A program made the translations under genes and the position numbers. The notes beneath the pieces are model-generated. The model did no database searches, was not told where the DNA came from, and worked only from the letters and a program-made list of their open reading frames with translations. This document shows, piece after piece, positions 24,429-30,474 of a DNA stretch of 30,474 nt. The DNA comes from an uncultured Porphyromonas sp. (GTDB lineage: Bacteria > Bacteroidota > Bacteroidia > Bacteroidales > Porphyromonadaceae), in NCBI GenBank assembly GCA_900539155.1, contig UQBE01000025.1, forward strand, positions 1-30,474, given 5' to 3'. How positions within the stretch are numbered: the first letter of the stretch is position 1; each line of letters begins with the position of its first letter.

Positions 24429-24464
24429 GTAGCCCCGATTGGTCTCGAGACCGGTCGGGGCTAC
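24429..24464. terminator. Long palindromic hairpin between convergent genes
   Basis: GTAGCCCCGATTGGTCTC pairs with GAGACCGGTCGGGGCTAC (18 positions, two wobbles, almost no loop). It lies between the convergent Hsp20 gene and the tkt operon, so it could stop transcription from either side, though no T-run follows. It also begins with GTAG and ends with CTAC, but its stem is not that of the REP family. Confidence 0.55.
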
Positions 24465-24539
24465 TGCGTTGTATCGCCACGCCCCAGCCTACGACTCCCG
24501 AAGGAAAGGAACAGCGACTTGGGGGGGCAGAGACGACGT

Positions 24540-25024
24540 AACCTTTGACACAACGGACGCACAGAGACTGAATCCTGTAGGGACGTTCGGGTGTGTCTAG
24601 TGGGAGGGCGTCCGTTGTCGAACGATCTTGACGAGACTAGCCGTGACTGAGTCCTGTAGGGACGCTCGGTCTGAGCGTCCGTCCCCGTTAATACCACGAC
24701 GCTGTAACCTTTGACACAACGGACGCACAGACCGTGCGTCCCTACACGGCGACGTAGGGGGGGATGGGGATGGATGCAGGGACGACGTAACCTTTGACAC
24801 AACGGACGCCCTCCCGCTAGACACTCTCGTGCGTCCCTACACGGCGACGTGGGGGGATGGGGGGGGGATGCAGAGACGACGTAACCTTTGACACAACGGA
24901 CGCCCTCCCGCTAGACACTCTCGTGCGTCCCTACACGGCGACGTGGGGGCGGGCGTCCGTTGTCGGACGACCGAGACTTCGTAGCCTGGACATTGTAACC
25001 CTTGACGGGGACGGACATCCTCCT
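24540..25024. repeat. REP-like repeat field between Hsp20 and the tkt operon
   Basis: Forward heads at 24577 (GTAGGGACGTTCGG variant) and 24656; reverse ends at 24745, 24840 and 24934. Linker type 1 (AACCTTTGACACAACGGACG) recurs four times. Runs of G occur, the longest nine bases at 24859-24867. The field stops three bases before the stop codon of the minus-strand ATP-grasp-like gene. Confidence 0.88.
24656..24745. repeat. 90-bp GTAG...CTAC cassette, inverted twin of 16274-16363
   Basis: Its reverse complement matches 16274-16363 at every base as far as I can read: same stems, same linker type 1, same ends. Confidence 0.88.
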
Positions 25025-25027
25025 CGA

Positions 25028-26206
25028 CTACTGCTCACCGACCGCTTCGCAGCGGAGGTAGGCGAGGTGGGTGACGGCGGTGAGGTCGGGGCTGGTGAGC
25101 GGGAGGAGTCCTGAACGGAGGCGACCGGTAGCGCCTAGTCTCGGGGGAGCGGCTGTGGTGAGGAGTGCTTTGGCACGCGCTGCCGAGAGGATGCCGAAGC
25201 GATAGTTGTCCAAGCTCCCCTGAGGGACGCGCTCATGGTAGAGGTCGAGGGCGTAGTGCCCCATAGTGTAGCGCAGATTGATTTCGACCCACGGGTGCAG
25301 GGCGGTACGGTTGCTGACTCCATCGGCGCGGTAGATGAGCAGGTCTATACCGACAGGCCCTCGGTAGTAAGGTGCCACCTCACGGGAGAGGTAAGCTCGG
25401 TGCTGCGCCAGCGCTTGGGTGAGTTCATCGGGATCGGAGAGGCTCTCGGTGAGTTGTCGGAGCGTCTTCTCGGGGTCCTGGCAGAGGCTCTCTAGATAGC
25501 GTCCCTGGTCGTCCGTCTCGAAGGCGCATAGGCAGACGAACTGCACTTCGCCAGCCTCGTCTATATAGTACTCGGCACCGTAGTCCTGCAGCTTGTCCAG
25601 TAGCGGCTCTACGAGGAGGGTTCCGTGCCTTTGCAAAAGCTTGCGCAGCGTCTCTTCTAGTTGGCTGTCCAGTCGGTTGATGCGCCAGAGACCTCTCCCC
25701 GAACTGCTAAAGGGGAGCTTCACGAGACAGGGCCCCTGGGTCAAAAGCTCTACCAACTCCTCTATCTGCGTAATCATCGCCACACGACTGCGCCACGGCA
25801 CGCTACTGTAATGCTCGAAGAAGCGTACACTCGCAGCTCTCGTCCAGCACGGCATCAGCTCTCGGGGAAGTTCACTGCATGCCTCTCCACCGCTCAGCCC
25901 GTACTGCTTCGCCAGACTATGCGCCAAGCTGCGCTCGTGACCCCACAGTATGAGTTCGGAGTCCCCGACATCACCTTTTGCTATATGGCTCAGCTCACGG
26001 TCGGTCAGATAGGGCGAGAGGCTTTCGCTAAAAGGGTGTACCCACCACGAGTCCCCATCTAGCCACGCTGGGGATGCCCAGAGCGGCAGGCTCCAGAGGG
26101 CGGAGCGCATCTGTCGGATGAGCCGTGGCGGGGTGTAGTGGAGCGGGTCGCCAGCCTCCAGAGCGACCTCGTGGCCGATGTTGCTGACGAGGAGTGGCGT
26201 GCGCAT
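25028..26206 (-). CDS. ATP-grasp-like protein of unknown function
   Basis: 392 residues, soluble, no signal peptide. The middle and C-terminal parts look like an ATP-grasp fold: a lysine strand followed by a small-residue loop (LVKLPFSSSGRGLWR, about 177-191), a strand GTLLVEPLLDK, then GPVGIDLLIYR and the metal-binding type ending HPWVEINLRYTMG (about 318-330). The N-terminal 130 residues (GDPLHYTPPRLIRQMR, WWVHP) resemble nothing I can name. It is the last gene of a four-gene operon, 19 bases after rnhA. Its stop codon nearly touches the repeat field. I cannot assign a substrate; ligase activity is only inferred from the fold. Confidence 0.65.
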   Translation of the reverse strand: MRTPLLVSNIGHEVALEAGDPLHYTPPRLIRQMRSALWSLPLWASPAWLDGDSWWVHPFSESLSPYLTDRELSHIAKGDVGDSELILWGHERSLAHSLAKQYGLSGGEACSELPRELMPCWTRAASVRFFEHYSSVPWRSRVAMITQIEELVELLTQGPCLVKLPFSSSGRGLWRINRLDSQLEETLRKLLQRHGTLLVEPLLDKLQDYGAEYYIDEAGEVQFVCLCAFETDDQGRYLESLCQDPEKTLRQLTESLSDPDELTQALAQHRAYLSREVAPYYRGPVGIDLLIYRADGVSNRTALHPWVEINLRYTMGHYALDLYHERVPQGSLDNYRFGILSAARAKALLTTAAPPRLGATGRLRSGLLPLTSPDLTAVTHLAYLRCEAVGEQ

Positions 26207-26225
26207 AGCCTCAGTGACGACGTGG

Positions 26226-26924
26226 CTACTTACGGCCGAAGTCTGCGGGGATCTCGCCCCAAGCGACCGTGTTCCACTTCAGCAGTGGTACCCGAAAGGT
26301 GTGCGTCTTCAGCCACTGTGTGGCACGCACGATCAGTTCGTAGGTCTTAGCACTACGTGGGTCAGTCGAGTCGAGCCGCGTGCGGCAGCGTGCCTGCGCC
26401 ACCCAGCCGAGCGCCACCTTGCTGTCGGAGTAGATAGGCAGTGGCGGGAGCTTGCCCTGCTCCATAAGTGCCAAGGCGTGCACGATGGCTAGGTACTCAC
26501 CAATGTTGTTCGTACCCCATGGGATGACCGCCCGAAAGAGCTCCGCTCGGCTAAAGGTGTAGACCCCCCGATACTCCGTCACGCCTGGGTTAGACGAGCA
26601 GGCGCCATCGACCGCTATCGAGTGGTTGAGGAAACCTTTTGGTGCGACCTTGTCACCGATGAGTTGGTCTGGTGCTTGCTCCACACTGTGCTGGACCTGT
26701 AGCTGATTGCTCTCAGGCTTAGCGACACGATGCTGCTGTCCCAGCTTGCGTCCCTCGTCGTAGCCTAGTTCGAAAGCTTCTTGCGCTTGCTCAGCTGTCT
26801 GGTAGGACTTATACTTAGCCCCTTGGAAGCCCTCAATCTGCATCTTGCAGTCCTGCCAATCATCATAGATGCCCGGCCGATAACCCTCCCATACGACGTA
26901 CCACTTACGCTGCTTAGCTGACAT
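26226..26924 (-). CDS. rnhA: Ribonuclease HI with N-terminal hybrid-binding domain
   Basis: 232 residues. Residues 5-50 (KWYVVWEGYRPGIYDDW, GAKYKSYQTAEQAQEAF) form the hybrid-binding or viroplasmin-like domain (PF01693 type) best known from eukaryotic RNase H1; residues 100-232 form the RNase H fold. Catalytic acids: D106 in VDGACSSNPG, E143 in NNIGEYLA, D167 in YSDSK and D228 in PADFGRK. It cuts RNA in RNA-DNA hybrids, removing primers and R-loops. A linker of about 50 residues joins the domains. It lies 14 bases after the TPR gene in the tkt operon. Confidence 0.92.
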   Translation of the reverse strand: MSAKQRKWYVVWEGYRPGIYDDWQDCKMQIEGFQGAKYKSYQTAEQAQEAFELGYDEGRKLGQQHRVAKPESNQLQVQHSVEQAPDQLIGDKVAPKGFLNHSIAVDGACSSNPGVTEYRGVYTFSRAELFRAVIPWGTNNIGEYLAIVHALALMEQGKLPPLPIYSDSKVALGWVAQARCRTRLDSTDPRSAKTYELIVRATQWLKTHTFRVPLLKWNTVAWGEIPADFGRK

Positions 26925-26938
26925 AGAGCTTGACTTTT

Positions 26939-27955
26939 CTAGTAAAAGCCACCAGCGTACAGATTGGCGAAGTTGACTTCACCCGCCTTTGTCTCAGCCT
27001 CCTCGGGGAGCTCTGCCAGCAGTTGCTGCACGCCCTCATACTGCTCCGTGCGGTCGCACGCCTTATACAGTGAGGTGGCATACTCTAGGAGCGCACGGGT
27101 CGGCTGGGGAATCATCTCCAGAGCCTGCTCCATCTCATCGGCAGCAGCCGCCTCGCCCCGTAGTTCCTCTACGAGATGCGTCAGATGCATATAGCCCTCC
27201 ACATTGAAGGGGTCTGTCTCCACCACCTGTCGGAAAGCACGCTCAGCGCGCTCCTTGTCGCCCTCGTGGTAAGTGATCAAACCCTCGTAGAGGTAAGCTC
27301 GCTCCTCTTCGGGAAACTTCTCCGCCGTCTCTAGTGTGACTGCCAAAGCATCCGCCCAACGCTCCAGTGCTATCAGCACCTTTACCTTGATGAGCCAGTA
27401 AAGAGGTACTTCGTCCGTCAGCTGTAATGCTTGGTCGATGGTCGCGAGTGCTTGCTCGCTTTCGCTTAGAGCCAGCTGCGCCTGAGCTTTCATACGGTGT
27501 AGCTCCGCCTGCTGTGCCGTCTCCAGCTCGGTCGCTAGGGCGTGCTCAGCGTAAGCAATCGTCTCGCTGTGCTGGTCCAGTCCATTAGAGACTTTGGTCG
27601 CCTCATAAAGTGCCATCGGATAGTCAGGATAAGCCTCCAGTATGGTGGTCAGCTCAGCCATCGAACCAGCTAAGTCGGGCTTACGCTGCAAAGCCTGCGC
27701 TAGGTAAAGGCGACACTCAGGGTCGTCAATCTCCTCCAGCGAAGTGCGCAGAGCGCGTATCGCAAAGTCCACCTCGCCTATCTTGAGCGCCCGGAGTGCG
27801 TCAAACTTCAGCGTGTCCGCCTTGAGCGTGTCCGCCTTGGGGGCAGTTGCTTGCTCCGCTACCTCCTGCGTGACGTCAGTCGTCTCCTGCTCGACCTCTT
27901 CGGTTGAGACAGGAGACTTTTTATTTGACTTCTTGAAGCGTGAGAATAGTCCCAT
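26939..27955 (-). CDS. Tetratricopeptide repeat protein
   Basis: 338 residues. A basic N-terminus (MGLFSRFKKSNKK), an acidic and low-complexity linker to about residue 50, then successive helix pairs of TPR type: VDFAIRALRTSLEE, LAGSMAELTTILEAYPDYPMA, SEQALATIDQALQL, WADALAVTLETAEKFPEEERAYLYEG, KERAERAFRQVVETDPFNVEGYMHL, AAADEMEQALEMIPQ. No signal peptide, so probably cytoplasmic or inner-face. It lies 12 bases after tkt and 14 before rnhA. In the linker ADTLK is repeated, due to a 15-base tandem duplication near 27790-27840. A protein-interaction scaffold is the likely role; the partner is not known. Confidence 0.82.
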   Translation of the reverse strand: MGLFSRFKKSNKKSPVSTEEVEQETTDVTQEVAEQATAPKADTLKADTLKFDALRALKIGEVDFAIRALRTSLEEIDDPECRLYLAQALQRKPDLAGSMAELTTILEAYPDYPMALYEATKVSNGLDQHSETIAYAEHALATELETAQQAELHRMKAQAQLALSESEQALATIDQALQLTDEVPLYWLIKVKVLIALERWADALAVTLETAEKFPEEERAYLYEGLITYHEGDKERAERAFRQVVETDPFNVEGYMHLTHLVEELRGEAAAADEMEQALEMIPQPTRALLEYATSLYKACDRTEQYEGVQQLLAELPEEAETKAGEVNFANLYAGGFY

Positions 27956-27967
27956 AGCTCTTGTTCC

Positions 27968-30055
27968 CTAGCGGCAAAGCTCCTCGATACGCTGTGCCAC
28001 AGCCTCAGCAGTGAAGCCGAGCTTCTCATCGAGTACCGTGTAGGGAGCGGAGAAGCCGAAGCTCTCCAACCCGTGGATATGCTCCATATCCCCGACCAGG
28101 CGGAGGAGCGTCACAGGTAGCCCAGCGGTCAGACCGAAGCGTGCACCCTTAGCGGGGATCACGCTCTCACGATAGGTCTCAGGCTGATCGAAGAAGAGTC
28201 CCTCGCTCGGCACCGAGACGATGCGTAGCTTGTGCCCCTTGCCCTGAAGGAGTTCAGCAGCCTGTACCAGCGTGCTTACCTCACTACCCGAGGCGATGAG
28301 CGTCAGGTCGGGCGTCTCGCCTGCGGGTGTCGTATCGGACACTACGTAAGCGCCATGCTGCAACTGGCACGCACGCTCGTAGGTAGGATTGGGTAGGTCT
28401 TGGATGTTTTGGCGAGAGAGGATGAGAGCCGTCGGCGTGTGGAGGTTTTCCATAGCCATCTGCCAGGCGACCGTAGCCTCATGCACATCGGCTGGACGTA
28501 GCACCTGTAGAGCACGACGACCCGAGTGATTGTGCAGATGCTCGAGGAGACGTATCTGCGCCTCCTGCTCGACTGGTTCGTGCGTCGGTCCGTCCTCACC
28601 AACCCTAAAGGAGTCGTGCGACCAGATGAAGATAACGGGTTGCTCCATCAGCCCAGCCATACGAACGACGGGCTTCATATAGTCTGAGAAGACAAAGAAG
28701 GTACCGCACGCCGCACGCATACCTCCATGCAGGGTGATACCCACGCAGATCGCGGCCATCGTAAGCTCCGAGACACCAGCCTGGAGGAACTTGCCTGAGA
28801 AGTCGCCCGCCTCCAGAGCCTTCGTACCCTTGAGATAGCCGTCCGTCTTGTCCGAGTTCGAGAGGTCGGCAGAGGCAACGATCATATTGTCCACCCGCTT
28901 CGCCAGTTCTCCCAGAACTGTTGCCGAGGCAGCACGCGTTGCCTGATTAGCCTTCTGGACTATCTCCTGCCAAGCCACATCGTAGGTAGGCTCTGCAGCA
29001 AACCAACGGTCATAGAGCTTCGCCTGATCAGGGTGCTCCTTCCGATACTCCTCCTGAAGCTTGTACTGACCGTCCCAGTAGGCGATCAGCTCCTCACGAC
29101 GATCAGCGTAGAAGGCAGCCACATCCTCATAGATGGTAAAAGGAGCGTCGGGGTCAGCACCCAGAGCCTCCATCGTCTTAGCATACGAAGCTCCTGCCTT
29201 AGATATCGGCTGTCCGTGAGTCGCTATCAAGTTTGCGAGTGGATTGCCCTCCTCGTCGACCGCCTTGTAAGCCATATTGGTATAGCCAATGATAAGCGTT
29301 GGTGCGCCTGTCTCCTCGGAAGTCTCGATAGCATCTCGCAATACTTGGCTAAGCGCTGCGGGGTCGTTGCCAGGAACCTCAAAGACGTTCCAGCCCCACG
29401 CATCATACTTTGCCGCAACATCCTCAGCCGTGATATCCTCGACACGCGTCGAGAGCTGTATGTCGTTGCAGTCGTAGTACATAATCAGGTTGTCCAGCCC
29501 GAGGTCCCCCGCGATGCGCCCCGCACCCTGACTGATCTCCTCTTGGATACCGCCGTCAGAGATGAACGCGTAGATGCGCTGTGGCATCAGCGTGTCACCG
29601 AGACGGTGCTGGAGGGACTTCGCTGCAATGGCAGCACCCACAGCGTAGGTGTGCCCCTGCCCCAGCGGACCACTGGTGTTCTCAATCATACGACTACGAC
29701 AAAGCTCTGGGTGGCCTGGCGTAGGACTGCCCCACGAGCGGAAGGCTGCCAGCTCGTCCATCGTAAAGAATCCCGCCAGTGCGAGCTGGGCGTAGAGCAT
29801 CGGCGACATATGGCCCGGATCCATAAAGAAGCGATCCCGTGCAGGATGCTCCGGATGGCGCGGGTCATAGCGCAACTGCTCGGAGAAGAGGACCTGGATA
29901 AAGTCCGCTCCGCCCATAGCCCCCCCGGGGTGGCCACTCTTAGCGCGCTCGACCATCGAGATAGCGAGGGCACGGATATTGTCGGCAGCACGCTCAGCGA
30001 TGCTCATAGGCTGCTCTTGGGTTGATGAAGTCTGATCAGTCATTTTGTTGCTCAT
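27968..30055 (-). CDS. tkt: Transketolase
   Basis: 695 residues. A thiamine-diphosphate enzyme of the non-oxidative pentose phosphate pathway that transfers two-carbon ketol units. Motifs in order: GHPGGAMG at 41-48, SGPLGQG at 128-134, the ThDP/Mg segment SDGGIQEEISQ at 166-176 (GDG of other members reads SDG), NDIQL and later FVFSDYMKP, SHDSFRVGEDGPTHEPVEQ in the pyrimidine domain, and a C-terminal domain with LIASGSEVS. Start at 30055 (MSNKM); an ATG four codons in is also possible. It is first in a four-gene minus operon with gaps of 12-19 bases, behind a -7 box at 30120-30127. Confidence 0.96.
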   Translation of the reverse strand: MSNKMTDQTSSTQEQPMSIAERAADNIRALAISMVERAKSGHPGGAMGGADFIQVLFSEQLRYDPRHPEHPARDRFFMDPGHMSPMLYAQLALAGFFTMDELAAFRSWGSPTPGHPELCRSRMIENTSGPLGQGHTYAVGAAIAAKSLQHRLGDTLMPQRIYAFISDGGIQEEISQGAGRIAGDLGLDNLIMYYDCNDIQLSTRVEDITAEDVAAKYDAWGWNVFEVPGNDPAALSQVLRDAIETSEETGAPTLIIGYTNMAYKAVDEEGNPLANLIATHGQPISKAGASYAKTMEALGADPDAPFTIYEDVAAFYADRREELIAYWDGQYKLQEEYRKEHPDQAKLYDRWFAAEPTYDVAWQEIVQKANQATRAASATVLGELAKRVDNMIVASADLSNSDKTDGYLKGTKALEAGDFSGKFLQAGVSELTMAAICVGITLHGGMRAACGTFFVFSDYMKPVVRMAGLMEQPVIFIWSHDSFRVGEDGPTHEPVEQEAQIRLLEHLHNHSGRRALQVLRPADVHEATVAWQMAMENLHTPTALILSRQNIQDLPNPTYERACQLQHGAYVVSDTTPAGETPDLTLIASGSEVSTLVQAAELLQGKGHKLRIVSVPSEGLFFDQPETYRESVIPAKGARFGLTAGLPVTLLRLVGDMEHIHGLESFGFSAPYTVLDEKLGFTAEAVAQRIEELCR

Positions 30056-30119
30056 AATGCGATAGAGGTTCTTTACTTTAAAGGTGAGACCTACGGCTCA
30101 CGGGTAAAACTTACAACTC

Positions 30120-30127
30120 CAAAGGTA
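30120..30127 (-). promoter_or_regulatory. Probable -7 element of the tkt operon
   Basis: On the minus strand TACCTTTG is found 65 bases before the tkt start. A -33 TTTG is not evident at the usual spacing. Confidence 0.5.
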
Positions 30128-30166
30128 CGAAAATTAGAGATTAGCTGTTGGCGGTTACTGCGATGT

Positions 30167-30204
30167 GTAGGGACGCACGAGAGTGTCTAGCCGTGACTGA
30201 ATCC
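30167..30204. repeat. Truncated REP-like unit upstream of tkt
   Basis: GTAGGGACGCACGAGAGTGT followed by CTAGCCGTGACTGAATCC matches the long-loop variant (compare the reverse complement of 16446-16481). In other copies TGTAGGG follows GAATCC; here the match stops after 30204. Confidence 0.8.
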
Positions 30205-30282
30205 CGCTTTTTAAGTTCACATGCAAGTAAAATGCAAAGTTTTTTCTTGTTTCGCAAGCTCGGTCGACTTCTCTTCGGGGAA

Positions 30283-30337
30283 CCGCTCGGCGGGGTGGGG
30301 GCTTCCACCCCTTGCCGCGGAGGCGCTCCCCGAGCGG
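30283..30337. other. GC-rich nested hairpin next to the transposase fragment
   Basis: CCGCTCGG (30283-30290) pairs with CCGAGCGG (30330-30337); inside, GGGGTGG (30292-30298) pairs with CCACCCC (30305-30311). It lies between the transposase stop codon (30356) and the broken REP unit. Confidence 0.6.
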
Positions 30338-30358
30338 AGACTTTCCTTCCTTGGACTA

Positions 30359-30474
30359 GGATCGAAGAGCTCTCTTCGCTTCGTAATCCAGCTCGAAGTC
30401 GCAGTCGTGCAGAACCAAAGAGAAGAGAATGTGTACGAGCTTATTGTTGACATTGTTGAGGATGACCCCGTAGG
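30359..30474 (-). CDS. C-terminal fragment of a probable IS110-family transposase (runs off the window)
   Basis: In the minus frame read from 30472 down to a TAG at 30356-30358, 38 residues are visible: YGVILNNVNNKLVHILFSLV then LHDCDFELDYEAKRALRS. The pattern G-V-x-LN-x-V-x-x-K-LV followed by an aromatic/hydrophobic helix and a DxxF ending resembles the extreme C-terminus of IS110-type (Transposase_20) recombinases. The evidence is short and by resemblance only. The overlapping + strand frame opening at 30221 and other frames in this area look non-coding. The gene's 5' part lies beyond the window. Confidence 0.5.

Noticed and set aside
24859..24867. Run of nine G as a phase-variable tract
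   Set aside because: It lies in intergenic repeat DNA, not in a reading frame or promoter that I can support.
29033..30025. 330-codon ORF on the + strand
   Set aside because: It is antisense to the clear transketolase gene and has no recognisable domain.
30148..30453. Two ORFs, one on each strand, of 78-100 codons
   Set aside because: They cross a REP remnant and GC-rich hairpins. A third minus frame (30359-30474) has the only protein-like ending.

Overview
The window looks like a chromosomal segment of a Porphyromonas-like member of the Bacteroidales. Supporting signs are promoters of the Bacteroidetes type (TTTG, about 19-20 bases, TAnnTTTG), few Shine-Dalgarno sequences, a type V (FimA/Mfa1-like) pilus operon, a DUF4270 lipoprotein, an RNase HI with an N-terminal hybrid-binding domain, and a 29-residue Arg/Lys-rich ribosomal-type protein between an HU gene and an RNase E/G gene. 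The species cannot be fixed from the sequence alone.

Layout. 1-320: extragenic repeats, then the nadK promoter. 321-4985: housekeeping genes on the + strand (nadK, tRNA-Glu(CTC), rpsT, tRNA-Glu(TTC), an HU protein, a tiny bS22/mS38-like protein, and rng behind a leader of about 580 bases). 5109-6290: a dense repeat field. 6456-14221: a pilus operon with two fimbrilin paralogues, an anchor-like lipoprotein and a 1209-residue tip-like lipoprotein, with extragenic palindromes between its genes. 14222-16720: a repeat-rich block with CCACGTGG palindromes, a 91-bp tandem array, a REP-associated tyrosine transposase (RAYT), more repeats, and a separate array of 22-bp phased repeats. 16859-23781: a seven-gene + strand run (DUF4270 lipoprotein, nucleoside symporter, MlaE, MlaF, HlyD-like lipoprotein, two ABC-2 ATPases). 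23927-24361: Hsp20. 24540-25024: repeats. 25028-30055: a compact minus-strand operon, tkt - TPR protein - rnhA - ATP-grasp-like protein. 30167-30474: a truncated repeat next to what looks like the C-terminal end of an IS110-type transposase, cut by the window edge.

The most interesting system is the RAYT together with its presumed substrates. Roughly 40 copies of a hairpin headed by the tetranucleotide GTAG are scattered over every large intergenic space. Many are arranged as inverted pairs forming 90-91-bp cassettes of the form GTAG...CTAC, with two alternative linkers. Two 90-bp cassettes 8.3 kb apart, in opposite orientation, read as identical, which suggests recent copying. The stem varies by paired changes (GCAC/GTGC versus GCTC/GAGC), which supports selection for the hairpin. 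A second palindrome family with a different stem but the same GTAG head lies inside the pilus operon. The IS110-like fragment ends exactly where a repeat unit is broken, recalling IS110 elements of other bacteria that insert into REP sequences.

Other points: the exporter run has HlyD and two ATPase genes but no permease genes before Hsp20; the mlaEF pair has no MCE-domain partner beside it; and the pilus operon carries strong hairpins and short tandem repeats between the major subunit and the anchor gene.
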